The notes beneath the pieces were generated by a model that was not told the DNA's origin, did no database searches, and saw nothing but the letters and a program-made list of their open reading frames with translations. A stretch of 56,768 bases of DNA from Rhodospirillaceae bacterium. GTDB taxonomy: Bacteria > Pseudomonadota > Alphaproteobacteria > Rhodospirillales > JABJKH01. This document shows, in pieces, positions 34,321 to 42,837 of the stretch; position 1 is the first letter of the stretch, and each line of letters opens with the position of its first letter. The translations under genes were made by a program, and so were the position numbers. Where the stretch lies: NCBI GenBank assembly GCA_018660465.1, contig JABJKH010000097.1, forward strand, positions 1-56,768, read 5' to 3'.

Positions 34321-34992
34321 ATGCGTGAAATTGTCCTGGATACAGAAACAACAGGTCTAAAAGCCAACGGCGGCGATCGCTTGGTTGAGATTGGATGTGT
34401 AGAGTTGGTCAATCACGTCGCAACCGGGGAGAATTATCAGGTCTACATTAATCCAGAACGTGATATGCCGGATGAGGCTTTTAGGGTGCACGGCTTATCT
34501 GAGGAATTTTTAGCCGACAAGCCGGTCTTTGCAGATGTGATTGATGGATTTTTGGAATTTATTCAAGACTCAACGTTGATCATTCACAACGCAGAATTTG
34601 ATATCGGTTTTTTAAACGCGGAACTCAGTAATATCGGAAAATCCACCCTTCCGATGGACCGAACCATCGATACAGTTAAAATTGCACGCCAAAAATTTCC
34701 GGGGGTACGGGTTAATCTCGATGCACTGTGCTCTCGATTCCAAATCGATAATACAAACCGAACACTTCACGGCGCTTTATTGGATGCTCAGCTTTTGTCG
34801 GAAGTTTATTTGGAACTTGTTGGCGGACGCCAACCAGGTCTTGAATTGGCGGCAGAAAAAGCGAAGACAAAACCGGAAACTGTAGAGTCGACACCTCAAA
34901 AGCCAGCGCGCGCGCATGCACCAACATCAGATGAGGCCGCCGCCCACGAAGAATTTCTCGGCCAATTAACCGACCCGATCTGGCGGTCTTGA
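34321..34992 (+). CDS. dnaQ: DNA polymerase III epsilon subunit (3'-5' exonuclease)
   Basis: 223 residues. Exo I REIVLDTETTGLKANGGDRLVEIG, Exo II IIHNAEFDIGFLNAEL and Exo III with TLHGALLDAQLLSEVYLEL give the complete proofreading active site. The C-terminal 50 residues are Pro/Ala-rich and should carry the polymerase alpha-binding tail. It corrects mismatches during replication. Co-directional with coaE, 30 bp downstream. Confidence 0.97.
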   Translation: MREIVLDTETTGLKANGGDRLVEIGCVELVNHVATGENYQVYINPERDMPDEAFRVHGLSEEFLADKPVFADVIDGFLEFIQDSTLIIHNAEFDIGFLNAELSNIGKSTLPMDRTIDTVKIARQKFPGVRVNLDALCSRFQIDNTNRTLHGALLDAQLLSEVYLELVGGRQPGLELAAEKAKTKPETVESTPQKPARAHAPTSDEAAAHEEFLGQLTDPIWRS

Positions 34993-35016
34993 TCTATATT
35001 TGGCTTGATCTAAATT

Positions 35017-35511
35017 TTAAGTGATGAGGGGAGAGCTTGGCGCTTCGGTTTGGTTCGCCACCTGTTCCTCATACATGCCTGCGAAATCCATGTAGTTCAG
35101 CATTATTGGCGGAAACCCACCGTCACGGGCACCATCACAAATGATATTGCGCGCGAATGGAAATAGCAGACGCGGGCACTCTACCAGAAGCACTGGTTGT
35201 AAATGTTCTTGTGGAACGTTCAAAATGAAGACGCCAGCATATTCTAGTTCCTGAACGAAGGCGATTTGTTCGCCGATTTTGCAATTTGTCCGCAGAACTA
35301 AAACAACTTCAAAAACGCCAGCTTCCAGAGGGTTGGCTTCTATATCGCAGCTAATTTCAAGATTAGGCTCTGTCTCGTTAGCCTGATTAAATATCCCGGG
35401 CGACGAAGGCGCTTCGAAGGAATAATCTTTAATGTATTGAGTTGCGATGGTCAGGGGGGGTGCATCGGCTTCGGGCCCATTGGCACCATTGTTCTGCGAT
35501 TCATCAGCCAT
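35017..35511 (-). CDS. secB: protein-export chaperone SecB
   Basis: 164 residues. Typical SecB core: TIATQYIKDYSFEAPSSPGIF, LEISCDIEANPLEAGVFEVVLVLR, FVQELEYAGVFILN, CPRLLFPFARNIICDGARDGGFPPIMLNYMDFAGMY. The tetrameric chaperone keeps precursors unfolded for the SecA/SecYEG pathway. It converges with dnaQ, 24 bp apart, as usual in alphaproteobacteria. Confidence 0.97.
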   Translation of the reverse strand: MADESQNNGANGPEADAPPLTIATQYIKDYSFEAPSSPGIFNQANETEPNLEISCDIEANPLEAGVFEVVLVLRTNCKIGEQIAFVQELEYAGVFILNVPQEHLQPVLLVECPRLLFPFARNIICDGARDGGFPPIMLNYMDFAGMYEEQVANQTEAPSSPLIT

Positions 35512-35575
35512 GTCTGGAACTCCTCAAATTCTTAATGCGCCGTGGCTATCATGGATCGAACAAGGGAACAACTGT

Positions 35576-36118
35576 CTATCGGCGTGACCAAGGGTTTTCA
35601 GACGACCCTTTCTCCGAATTATCATTTTCTCCTTTCTGGGTTTCTGAGGCTATCTCCTCAAAGTCGCCATCGATAATGATATTTCCGGGCCCAGTTTGGG
35701 GCTCATGAGTTTGGGGTTCGTGAGTGTGAGGATTTGCCGATGTCCACATTTGGGTGCGACCGCTGTTTGCCAAACGGCGAACGATAAAATGCCGAAGCAA
35801 CATTCTGAACGGCGGCATAAAGAGTAAAAAGCCGACACCGTCGGTTACAAACCCCGGCGTTAACAGCAGGACGCCGGCAATTAGCAAAAAAGCGCCATCG
35901 AACAGTTCGTTCACTGGCAACTGATTGGCAGCCAGATTTTGCTGCACGCGATGCAACACGCTCAAGCCCTGACTCCTGAGCAAATAAGCCCCGATTGCCG
36001 CTGTTATAATCACAATGGCCAGAGTGTTAAAAAGCCCAACTGTTCCGCCGACCTCAATAAAAACAAAAATTTCCAGAGTCGGCACGCCGATCAATAGTAA
36101 GAGGAGAATGAGACCCAT
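35576..36118 (-). CDS. fxsA: FxsA-family membrane protein
   Basis: 180 residues. Four hydrophobic segments (about 1-20, 25-47, 75-90, 97-110), with the family pattern GVPTLEIFVFIEVGGTVG at the N-terminus and LLLTPGFVTDGVGFLLFMPPFR in the middle. The hydrophilic C-terminal tail is Glu/Asn/Ser-rich, with HTHEPQTHEPQT repeats. Inner membrane; in E. coli it affects exclusion of phage T7. The function in alphaproteobacteria is unknown. Divergent from the Tim44-like gene. Confidence 0.9.
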   Translation of the reverse strand: MGLILLLLLIGVPTLEIFVFIEVGGTVGLFNTLAIVIITAAIGAYLLRSQGLSVLHRVQQNLAANQLPVNELFDGAFLLIAGVLLLTPGFVTDGVGFLLFMPPFRMLLRHFIVRRLANSGRTQMWTSANPHTHEPQTHEPQTGPGNIIIDGDFEEIASETQKGENDNSEKGSSENPWSRR

Positions 36119-36284
36119 GCTTGCCCTTTACGAAGTTCACGCCTATGTATGGGATATAGGACGGTTTTTATCTTCATGCCATAGGCGACGATAGCCGACT
36201 GGACCTTAGTGCGGTATGCCGTTAAGTTAAAGATATGAATAATCCTGGGAACCAAATAGGTCCAGGCTTCTGGAAAATCCGGCC

Positions 36285-36986
36285 ATGGGCGAAAGCTTTC
36301 AGTTTATAGATATTATTTTCTTTGCGATGATCGCAGCGTTTCTAGTACTGCGGTTGCGGAGCGTGCTTGGTCGTCGCGATGGCCATGAGGGAACACCGCC
36401 GGAAACTCTGGATCGAACAGGACTTTCAGAGCAAAACGATAACAACGTCGTTCCCTTAAGGGGCCCTGATGAAGAGAACTCCGAAATTAATACAGACGAG
36501 GATGTTAATTTCGAAGGCGCGAAGGGGGCAGATCCTCTTGGCATCGGACTCAATGAAATCAGGTCATTAGACCCATCCTTTTCGACCCAGGAATTTATTT
36601 CCGGCGGGCGGATCGCCTTTGAACTTATTTTAGGTTCCTACGCAGCTGGAAATTCAGACGCTTTAAAGCCCCTGCTGAGCAATGATGTCTTCGCCAATTT
36701 TGATCAGGCCATTCGCGAACGTGAAAAAGCTGGCGAAACCATGGAAGAAACTCTTATTGGCATTAAGACAGCCGATGTTGTTGAAGCGTACATGGAAGAA
36801 AGCGCAGCGTATATCACAGTGAAATTCATCAGCGAACAGGTTCATGCCATTCGTGATAAAGACGGTGAAGTTGTTGACGGTGACCCCAATGTGGTCACTG
36901 AAGTAGTCGATTTTTGGACCTTCTCACATGATATGCGGTCACGAGATCCCAATTGGATACTTGTTGCCACCCGGAGCCTTGATTAG
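36285..36986 (+). CDS. Tim44/TimA-domain inner-membrane protein
   Basis: 233 residues. A single N-terminal membrane anchor (FIDIIFFAMIAAFLVLRLRSVLG) is followed by a polar linker (about 30-95) and a Tim44-like domain (about 95-230: FISGGRIAFELILGSYAAGNSDALKPLLSNDVFANFDQAI, then VVDFWTFSHDMRSRDPNWILVATRS). Bacterial members are relatives of the mitochondrial import subunit Tim44 and sit next to secB, fxsA and mltA in this group. Its bacterial role is not firmly known. The mltA frame begins inside its 3' end. Confidence 0.92.
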   Translation: MGESFQFIDIIFFAMIAAFLVLRLRSVLGRRDGHEGTPPETLDRTGLSEQNDNNVVPLRGPDEENSEINTDEDVNFEGAKGADPLGIGLNEIRSLDPSFSTQEFISGGRIAFELILGSYAAGNSDALKPLLSNDVFANFDQAIREREKAGETMEETLIGIKTADVVEAYMEESAAYITVKFISEQVHAIRDKDGEVVDGDPNVVTEVVDFWTFSHDMRSRDPNWILVATRSLD

Positions 36987-38217
36987 ACACTCCCGCCCTT
37001 TTCTGGCCCGCCGCTTTCTGGCCGGATTAGTCCTGGTCCTAATAACTGCTTGTGAGACATTGGACCCGGCGAGCGTTAGGCCTCCTGTCCCGCGTGTGCC
37101 AAAAGTAGCACCCAGCACGCCAAATTTAGTTTTGACACCAGTGACATTTGCTCAACTACCAGGGTGGGCCGGGGATCGTGTCGATGCGGCCCTACCTGCA
37201 CTCAGGGGGTCTTGCCAAATTTTTCGGCGTCAACCGCCGGGCCGTCAAATGGGTCAAAGCAGTATTGGCGGCAAGTTTGCCGATTGGAGTCGGGCCTGTA
37301 CTGCCCTTGCGAGAGTGCCGGATGGCAATACAGCCATCACCCGCCGGTATTTTGAACAATGGTTTGATCCATTTCTGGTATCCAACCGCAGTCAAGCAAG
37401 CGGGCTGTTTACGGGATATTACGAAATAGAATTGCGCGGTTCGCGATCTCGCAACGGTGCGTATCAGACGCCACTTTATTCGACACCGAAAGATATGGTG
37501 TCGGTCAATCTTGGCCAATTTAATTCAGAATGGAGCGGGAAAAAGATTACCGGGCGCGTTGTCGCTGATCGGGTTATCCCAGCACAAACTCGGCGTGAGA
37601 TTGATAACGGCGCGTTGTCCGGGCGGGGCATAGAATTCTTATGGGTGGACAATCCCATCGACGCGTTTTTCCTGCATATTCAGGGCTCAGGCCGGGTTGT
37701 GTTGGAGGATGGCTCCGTCGTGCGGGTCGGATATGCCGGACGAAACGGTCACAAATATGTCGCCATCGGGCGCGAACTGGTGAAACGCGGCGCGATTGCC
37801 AAAGAGGCTGTTTCCATGCAATCGATCAGATCATGGCTGCGGGTCAACAAAACCGATGCGCAAGCGGTCATGCAGCTCAATCCGTCCTATATCTTTTTCC
37901 GACCGCTTCAGGGACCTGGTCCGGTTGGCGCGCAAGGTGTCGTTTTGACGCCTGGGCGAAGCTTGGCGGTTGATAGGCGGTTCATACCATTAGGCGCACC
38001 AATTTGGTTGGCGACGACCAGTCCTTTAGATTCATCCGAAGCTTTAAACCGATTGGTAATTGCGCAAGATACTGGCAGCGCGATCAAAGGCCCGGTGCGC
38101 GGCGATCTTTATTGGGGACACGGCGAAAACGCGGCCCTGAATGCTGGCTTCATGAAAAGCAGCGGTCGTTACTATATTTTATTGCCGAAACCGCCCCGCC
38201 CCGCCAAAGCGCGATAA
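36928..38217 (+). CDS. mltA: membrane-bound lytic murein transglycosylase A (MltA) with 3D domain
   Basis: Up to 429 residues. A lipoprotein signal is present (RHSRPFLARRFLAGLVLVLITAC then ETLD), followed by the MltA domain: DGNTAITRRYFEQWFDPFLVS, GLFTGYYEIELRGSR, GIEFLWVDNPIDAFFLHIQGSGRV, PSYIFFRPLQG. The C-terminal 3D domain has catalytic-type Asp in IAQDTGSAIKGPVRGDLYWG. It cleaves murein glycan strands at the outer membrane. ATG 36928 gives a 59-bp overlap with the Tim44-like gene; TTG codons at 36961, 36964 and 36979 are alternative starts closer to the signal peptide. Confidence 0.93.
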   Translation: MICGHEIPIGYLLPPGALIRHSRPFLARRFLAGLVLVLITACETLDPASVRPPVPRVPKVAPSTPNLVLTPVTFAQLPGWAGDRVDAALPALRGSCQIFRRQPPGRQMGQSSIGGKFADWSRACTALARVPDGNTAITRRYFEQWFDPFLVSNRSQASGLFTGYYEIELRGSRSRNGAYQTPLYSTPKDMVSVNLGQFNSEWSGKKITGRVVADRVIPAQTRREIDNGALSGRGIEFLWVDNPIDAFFLHIQGSGRVVLEDGSVVRVGYAGRNGHKYVAIGRELVKRGAIAKEAVSMQSIRSWLRVNKTDAQAVMQLNPSYIFFRPLQGPGPVGAQGVVLTPGRSLAVDRRFIPLGAPIWLATTSPLDSSEALNRLVIAQDTGSAIKGPVRGDLYWGHGENAALNAGFMKSSGRYYILLPKPPRPAKAR

Positions 38218-38262
38218 CTCAATTTCTCAAATATCCTTTCCGGTCTTGTCACAGGGAAATTT

Positions 38263-39075
38263 ATGTCCCATCCTTTTCCCATGAATGATAGCACTCAAAA
38301 GACACCGCCGACTGTCGGTTTGTTCGTCACGTGTTTGGCAGACCTCATGCGGCCGAGCGTAGGAACGGCAGCGATGAAGTTGCTCGGTGATGCCGGCTGC
38401 CAGGTCTATGTTCCCATAAGCCAGACATGCTGCGGCCAACCTGCGTATAATGCCGGTGACCTACCGGATGCCCGGGAAATTGCGATGCAGGTCATTGGCG
38501 ATTTTGCCGAGCTCGATTATGTGGTCGCACCGTCTGGATCGTGCGCCGGTATGATCAAGGTGCATTATCCTAGATTATTTGAAAATGATCCGGACTGGCT
38601 GGAACAGGCAGAGGAACTCTCCGCCCGAACATACGAGCTCATGTCCTTTCTAAACGATGTCATAAAAGAACTTGAAATCTTTGGCGATTACGCCGGGACC
38701 GTGACCTATCACGATAGCTGTTCCGGACTCCGCGAATTGGGTGTGAAGCAGCAACCGCGAAACTTAATGTCGAAGGTTCCAGGCCTAAAGTTAGTTGAGG
38801 GAGCGGAGGCCGAGGCGTGCTGCGGATTTGGCGGGCTGTTTTGCGTTAAATATCCAGATATCTCGGAAAAAATTGTCGATGCGAAAGTGGATGACATTTT
38901 GGCGACTGGCGCTGATACGGTCCTCGGCGGTGATTTAGGCTGTTTGATGAATGTGGCTGGGCGGCTGACGCGTCGGGGCTCTGATGTTAATGTCCGGCAT
39001 GTTGCGGAAGTTTTGGCGGGAACAACCGGCCTTGCGCCGCCCATCGGTCATCCAAAACCGAAAGTTAAAGGGTAG
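38263..39075 (+). CDS. lutA: L-lactate utilisation iron-sulphur subunit LutA
   Basis: 270 residues; ATG 38263 follows CAGGGA. Two cysteine-rich CCG-type motifs: FVTCLADLMRPSVG with TCCGQPAYN, and the second set SCAGMIK then CCGFGGLFCVKYP. This is the glycolate oxidase iron-sulphur subunit-like fold of LutA/YkgE. With LutB and LutC, the next two genes, it oxidises L-lactate to pyruvate. Whole unit lutA-lutB-lutC is intact, with lutB starting five bases after lutA. Confidence 0.95.
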   Translation: MSHPFPMNDSTQKTPPTVGLFVTCLADLMRPSVGTAAMKLLGDAGCQVYVPISQTCCGQPAYNAGDLPDAREIAMQVIGDFAELDYVVAPSGSCAGMIKVHYPRLFENDPDWLEQAEELSARTYELMSFLNDVIKELEIFGDYAGTVTYHDSCSGLRELGVKQQPRNLMSKVPGLKLVEGAEAEACCGFGGLFCVKYPDISEKIVDAKVDDILATGADTVLGGDLGCLMNVAGRLTRRGSDVNVRHVAEVLAGTTGLAPPIGHPKPKVKG

Positions 39076-39080
39076 GACCG

Positions 39081-40502
39081 ATGAAACCTACCTCAGATGT
39101 TTTTTCAGACAACAGCCGCGACGCGCTGGCCAATGATACGTTGCAGGAAGCCTTGGCCAAGTTGGCGCAAGGGTTTCCGTTAAAGCGTTTTAATGCCGTG
39201 TCCCGCTTGGCCGAATTTGATGACCTGCGCGATGCGGCACGGGACATTAAGACCGATGTCTTGAATAACCTCGACAGCTACCTCGAAAAATTTGAAGCAC
39301 AGGTAATCAAGCAAGGGGGCAAAGTTCATTGGGCCCGAACCGCGGATGAAGCTTGCGAGATTATTGTTGGCCTTTGCAAAGACGCCGGTGCACGCACGGT
39401 CACCAAAAGCAAATCGATGATCGGCGAAGAGATCGCGCTTAATGAAAGCTTGGAAGATGCCGGCATTATTCCGGTGGAAACCGACCTTGGTGAATACATC
39501 ATTCAGCTTCGCAAAGAACCACCGAGCCACATTATCGCGCCCGCCATCCACCTTACAAAAGAACAGGTCGCCGATACTTTTAAGGAGACCCATCAAGACT
39601 ATCCCGCTGATCGTTCTCTGACAGAGCCCCGGGTTTTATTGGATGAAGCGCGTCAGGTTTTGCGGCAAAGATTTATCGACGCCGATGTGGGCATTACCGG
39701 GGCCAACATGCTGGTGGCAGAAACCGGCTCAATTGTTGTCGTCACCAATGAAGGCAATGCAGACCTGACCATGACCCTGCCCAAGGTTCATATCGCCGTG
39801 GCCAGTCTGGAAAAAATAGTTCCGACTTTGGAAGACGCGACCACCTTGATGCGGGTTCTTGCGCGCTCGGCGACCGGTCAAGATATGTCGGTTTATACGA
39901 CCCTGGCGACAGGCCCGAAACGGGATGAAGACCAAGATGGTCCCGAAGCCTTTCACATCGTGTTGTTGGATAACGGCCGAACCAACATGTTGGGCGGTGA
40001 TTTTCACGAGATGCTCCGGTGCATTCGGTGTGGTGCGTGCTTGAACCATTGCCCGATTTATAAATCCATTGGTGGCCATGCGTATGGCTGGGTCTATTCC
40101 GGTCCCATGGGAGCGGTGCTGATGCCCAATCTTTTAGGGATTGGCAAAACCGGTGACCTGCCTAACGCTTCGACTCTTTGCGGCAAGTGTGAAGAAATCT
40201 GTCCGGTGCGAATTCCCCTGCCCGATATGCTACGCCAATGGCGCACGCGTCAATTCGATGCTGCCACGACGTCAACCAAATCTCGCTTCGGAATAAAGGC
40301 GTGGGCGTATATGGCAAAACGTCCTTTGCTGTATCGGTTCTTTGTCAGCTTCATGCTTTCGAACTTGCGGAAATTTGGTCGCAAAGGGCGCTTTAAGTGG
40401 CTGCCATTCGCTAAGGGTTGGACCCAGGTTCGGGACTTCCCTGCACCCGAAGGCCAATCCTTCATTCACCAATATCTGATGTCGCAAAAGAGGAAACGAT
40501 GA
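39081..40502 (+). CDS. lutB: L-lactate utilisation iron-sulphur protein LutB
   Basis: 473 residues. The LUD domain lies in the first 300 residues (TDVLNNLDSYLEKFEAQVIKQGGKVHWARTADEA, TVTKSKSMIGEEIALNESLE). Then come two 4Fe-4S clusters CIRCGACLNHCPIYKSIGGHAYG and CGKCEEICPVRIPL. The C-terminal tail is basic (FGRKGRFKWLPFAKGW). It forms part of the Lut lactate dehydrogenase complex in the cytoplasm. Its TGA stop overlaps the lutC ATG (ATGA). Confidence 0.97.
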   Translation: MKPTSDVFSDNSRDALANDTLQEALAKLAQGFPLKRFNAVSRLAEFDDLRDAARDIKTDVLNNLDSYLEKFEAQVIKQGGKVHWARTADEACEIIVGLCKDAGARTVTKSKSMIGEEIALNESLEDAGIIPVETDLGEYIIQLRKEPPSHIIAPAIHLTKEQVADTFKETHQDYPADRSLTEPRVLLDEARQVLRQRFIDADVGITGANMLVAETGSIVVVTNEGNADLTMTLPKVHIAVASLEKIVPTLEDATTLMRVLARSATGQDMSVYTTLATGPKRDEDQDGPEAFHIVLLDNGRTNMLGGDFHEMLRCIRCGACLNHCPIYKSIGGHAYGWVYSGPMGAVLMPNLLGIGKTGDLPNASTLCGKCEEICPVRIPLPDMLRQWRTRQFDAATTSTKSRFGIKAWAYMAKRPLLYRFFVSFMLSNLRKFGRKGRFKWLPFAKGWTQVRDFPAPEGQSFIHQYLMSQKRKR

Positions 40503-41155
40503 CCTCTGCCCGGGAAGAAATTTTGGGGAATATTCGGCGGGTTCTAAAAGACCGTGCCGCTGACCCGGTTCAGGATAACAGGGCGCAAGTCGTTCCCGCG
40601 CGCGGGCAAATTCCCCATGCCGACCAAATTGCACTTTTCATCAAAGAGGCCGAACGGGTTAATGCGACTACGGCGCGGGTTGGTGATTTAGCCGACGTGC
40701 CGGAGGCCATCGCGACATTTTTGGCGGCTAATAATTTACCCAGCAAAGTCAGGACCGGACGCGATGAATTAATCCGCGCCATTCCGTGGTCCGACCATTC
40801 TGCGATTACCGTTAACGAAGGCGTCGCCCGGCCCACCGACCAAGCTTCTGTTACGTCGGCTTTTGCGGCGGCGGCGGAGACCGGATCGCTGGCGCTGATT
40901 TCTGGCCCTGATAGCCCGACGTCGTTAAATTATTTGCCGGATAATCATATTGTCGTGCTTCAGACCGGACAAATCGTTGGCAGTTATGAAGAGGTCTGGC
41001 AACGGCTGCGAGAAAAAATGGGCGAGGATTGGCCACGTGCGGTAAACTGGATTACGGGTCCGTCGCGGACTGCGGATATTGAACAGGAGCTGCTGCTTGG
41101 CGCCCACGGGCCCCGGCGGCTCCATGTGGTGCTGGTTGATGAAGAAACCGAATAA
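40499..41155 (+). CDS. lutC: L-lactate utilisation protein LutC
   Basis: 218 residues from ATG at 40499, overlapping lutB by ATGA. LUD-domain features: MTSAREEILGNIRRVLKD, AAAAETGSLALISGPDSPTSLNYLPDNHIVVLQTGQIVGSYEEVWQRL, and TGPSRTADIEQELLLGAHGPRRLHVVLV, matching the LutC/YkgG family. Third component of lactate oxidation. The downstream smr gene starts within its last 17 bp, so transcription probably continues. Confidence 0.96.
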   Translation: MTSAREEILGNIRRVLKDRAADPVQDNRAQVVPARGQIPHADQIALFIKEAERVNATTARVGDLADVPEAIATFLAANNLPSKVRTGRDELIRAIPWSDHSAITVNEGVARPTDQASVTSAFAAAAETGSLALISGPDSPTSLNYLPDNHIVVLQTGQIVGSYEEVWQRLREKMGEDWPRAVNWITGPSRTADIEQELLLGAHGPRRLHVVLVDEETE

Positions 41156-41714
41156 GAAATTACAGGCTGATAATGCCCCGGATGATGCAAATCTTTGGCA
41201 GCATGTGACGGAGCAAGTCGCGCCCTTGAAAGGCCGTGAAACGCTTCACGTTGACCTACCCGAACCCGCCTCAGAACAGAAACCTAAACCGTTACGACGG
41301 AAAAAGGTTTCTCAACCCGTCAAAAGAAAATCTCCCCCCAAGCCACCGCCGGAGCTTACACATTCGCAACAGCCGGGCATGGACAAACGAAACCAACAAC
41401 GCCTGCGCCAGGGAAAGTTAAAGATTGATGGCCGGACGGATTTGCATGGCATGACCCAAGTTCAGGCGCACAAATCCTTGGGTGAATTTATCGAAAATTC
41501 CTGGAATGCGGACAAGCGATTGGTTTTGATAATAACGGGCAAAGGGCTAAGGCCCGATGGTGCAACCGGCGTGTTGCGGACGGCGGTTCCCCGTTGGCTC
41601 AATGAAAGCCCCAACCGTGAAAAGATTCTCGGATTTTCCTATGCAGCGCCTAAAGACGGTGGCGAAGGCGCGCTCTATGTTCGTCTTAAGAAAAGCCCCA
41701 ACAATAGGAAGTAA
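41139..41714 (+). CDS. Smr-domain protein
   Basis: 191 residues from ATG at 41139 (inside the lutC end). The basic, Lys/Pro-rich N-terminus (about 1-90) is disordered. The C-terminal Smr domain has the DLHGMTQVQAHKSLGEFIENS and LVLIITGKGLRPDGATGVLRTAVPRWL motifs, ending with AAPKDGGEGALYVRLKK. Smr domains have nicking endonuclease or RNA-cleaving activity; this stand-alone bacterial form may act on RNA or stalled ribosomes, unproven here. Followed four bases later by the XRE gene. Confidence 0.92.
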   Translation: MKKPNKKLQADNAPDDANLWQHVTEQVAPLKGRETLHVDLPEPASEQKPKPLRRKKVSQPVKRKSPPKPPPELTHSQQPGMDKRNQQRLRQGKLKIDGRTDLHGMTQVQAHKSLGEFIENSWNADKRLVLIITGKGLRPDGATGVLRTAVPRWLNESPNREKILGFSYAAPKDGGEGALYVRLKKSPNNRK

Positions 41715-41717
41715 CCC

Positions 41718-42098
41718 ATGACACCGTTTGGAGAAAAAGTTCGTGAACATCGGGATCGTTGCGGCATGACCATGAAAGAAATGGCCGCAGGGTTGGGCGT
41801 ATCGAGCGCATATTTATCAGCGCTGGAGCATGGCAATCGCGGCCGACCTGCGCCGGGGCTGATCATGCAAATTTGTGAGTTGTTGGAACTGATCTGGGAT
41901 GAAGCCGAAGAAGTGAAGCGTCTTGCAGCACTGTCTCATCCGCGTATCGTTGTCGATACCGCGGGCTTAACGCCGAAGGCAACAGAGCTCGCCAACACCT
42001 TGGCCGAACGCATTGGTGATTTGGACGAAGACACCATCGAATGGATTTTGGATGAAATTCGCGGCAGGCTTGGGTCAAGCCGAGGTCCCACCCATTGA
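41718..42098 (+). CDS. XRE-family helix-turn-helix regulator
   Basis: 126 residues. The N-terminal HTH (FGEKVREHRDRCGMTMKEMAAGLGVSSAYLSALEHGNRGRPAPGLIMQICELLELI) is a standard XRE/lambda repressor-type domain. The C-terminal half has no recognisable ligand domain; it ends in helices (TIEWILDEIRGRLG). It sits between smr and the ABC exporter genes on the same strand, four bases after smr and nine before natA, so it may control this operon. Targets unknown. Confidence 0.9.
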   Translation: MTPFGEKVREHRDRCGMTMKEMAAGLGVSSAYLSALEHGNRGRPAPGLIMQICELLELIWDEAEEVKRLAALSHPRIVVDTAGLTPKATELANTLAERIGDLDEDTIEWILDEIRGRLGSSRGPTH

Positions 42099-42107
42099 GA
42101 TGTTCTA

Positions 42108-42836
42108 ATGATTAACGTCTCTGGACTTCGTAAATCCTTTGGTTCTGTCACGGCTTTGGATGGGATAAATTTCAAAGCCCAGGATGGCGAAGTCACCGGC
42201 CTGATTGGCCCTAACGGGGCTGGTAAAACAACAGCACTCCGAATTCTTTACACCGTCATGCAACCCGATTCGGGCGCAGCTGAGATTGATGATTTTGATA
42301 CTGTGTCGCACCGCCAAGAAGTTCAGCGCCGGATTGGTGTCTTACCGGACAGCCGAGGCCTTTATCCCCGTCTGACCGCGCGCGAACACATTCGATACTA
42401 TGGCCGCCTACATGGCATGGGCGGCAAGGCGTTAGAAGCGCAAATTGATACCCTGGTTGAGGCTTTGGGCATGGGCGAATTTGCGGATCGTCGTGCCAAG
42501 GGATTTTCCAAAGGCCAAGTGCGCAAGGTCGCTCTCGCCCGCGCCATGGTACATGAGCCAAAAAACCTTCTTTTGGACGAACCTACTAATGGCCTAGATA
42601 TCGCCAGCTCCCGCGCCGTGCACCAACTCATTCGTGATCTTAAATCAAAAGGTTGCTGCGTTTTGTTCTGTAGCCACATCATGCGCGAAGTGGCGGCGAT
42701 TTCGGATCGGATTGTGGTGCTGTCGTCAGGACAAGTGGTCGCCCAAGGCACGGCTGATGAACTTTCTCAACAAACCGGCGAAAGCGATCTGGAAGAAATG
42801 TTTTTGTCGGTCACCGGCAGCCAGGAGGGCTGGTAA
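42108..42836 (+). CDS. ABC-type ATP-binding protein, NatA-like
   Basis: 242 residues. Walker A GLIGPNGAGKTTALRIL, Q-loop-like VLPDSRGLYPRLTAREHIRYYGRLHGM, signature FSKGQVRKVALARAMVHEP, Walker B LLLDEPTNGLD and H-loop CSHIMREVAAISDR. It matches the sodium-efflux NatA family of ABC-2 exporters. The permease gene starts two bases after its stop. Substrate is uncertain: Na+ is suggested by family, drug or lipid export is possible. Confidence 0.94.
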   Translation: MINVSGLRKSFGSVTALDGINFKAQDGEVTGLIGPNGAGKTTALRILYTVMQPDSGAAEIDDFDTVSHRQEVQRRIGVLPDSRGLYPRLTAREHIRYYGRLHGMGGKALEAQIDTLVEALGMGEFADRRAKGFSKGQVRKVALARAMVHEPKNLLLDEPTNGLDIASSRAVHQLIRDLKSKGCCVLFCSHIMREVAAISDRIVVLSSGQVVAQGTADELSQQTGESDLEEMFLSVTGSQEGW

Positions 42837-42837
42837 A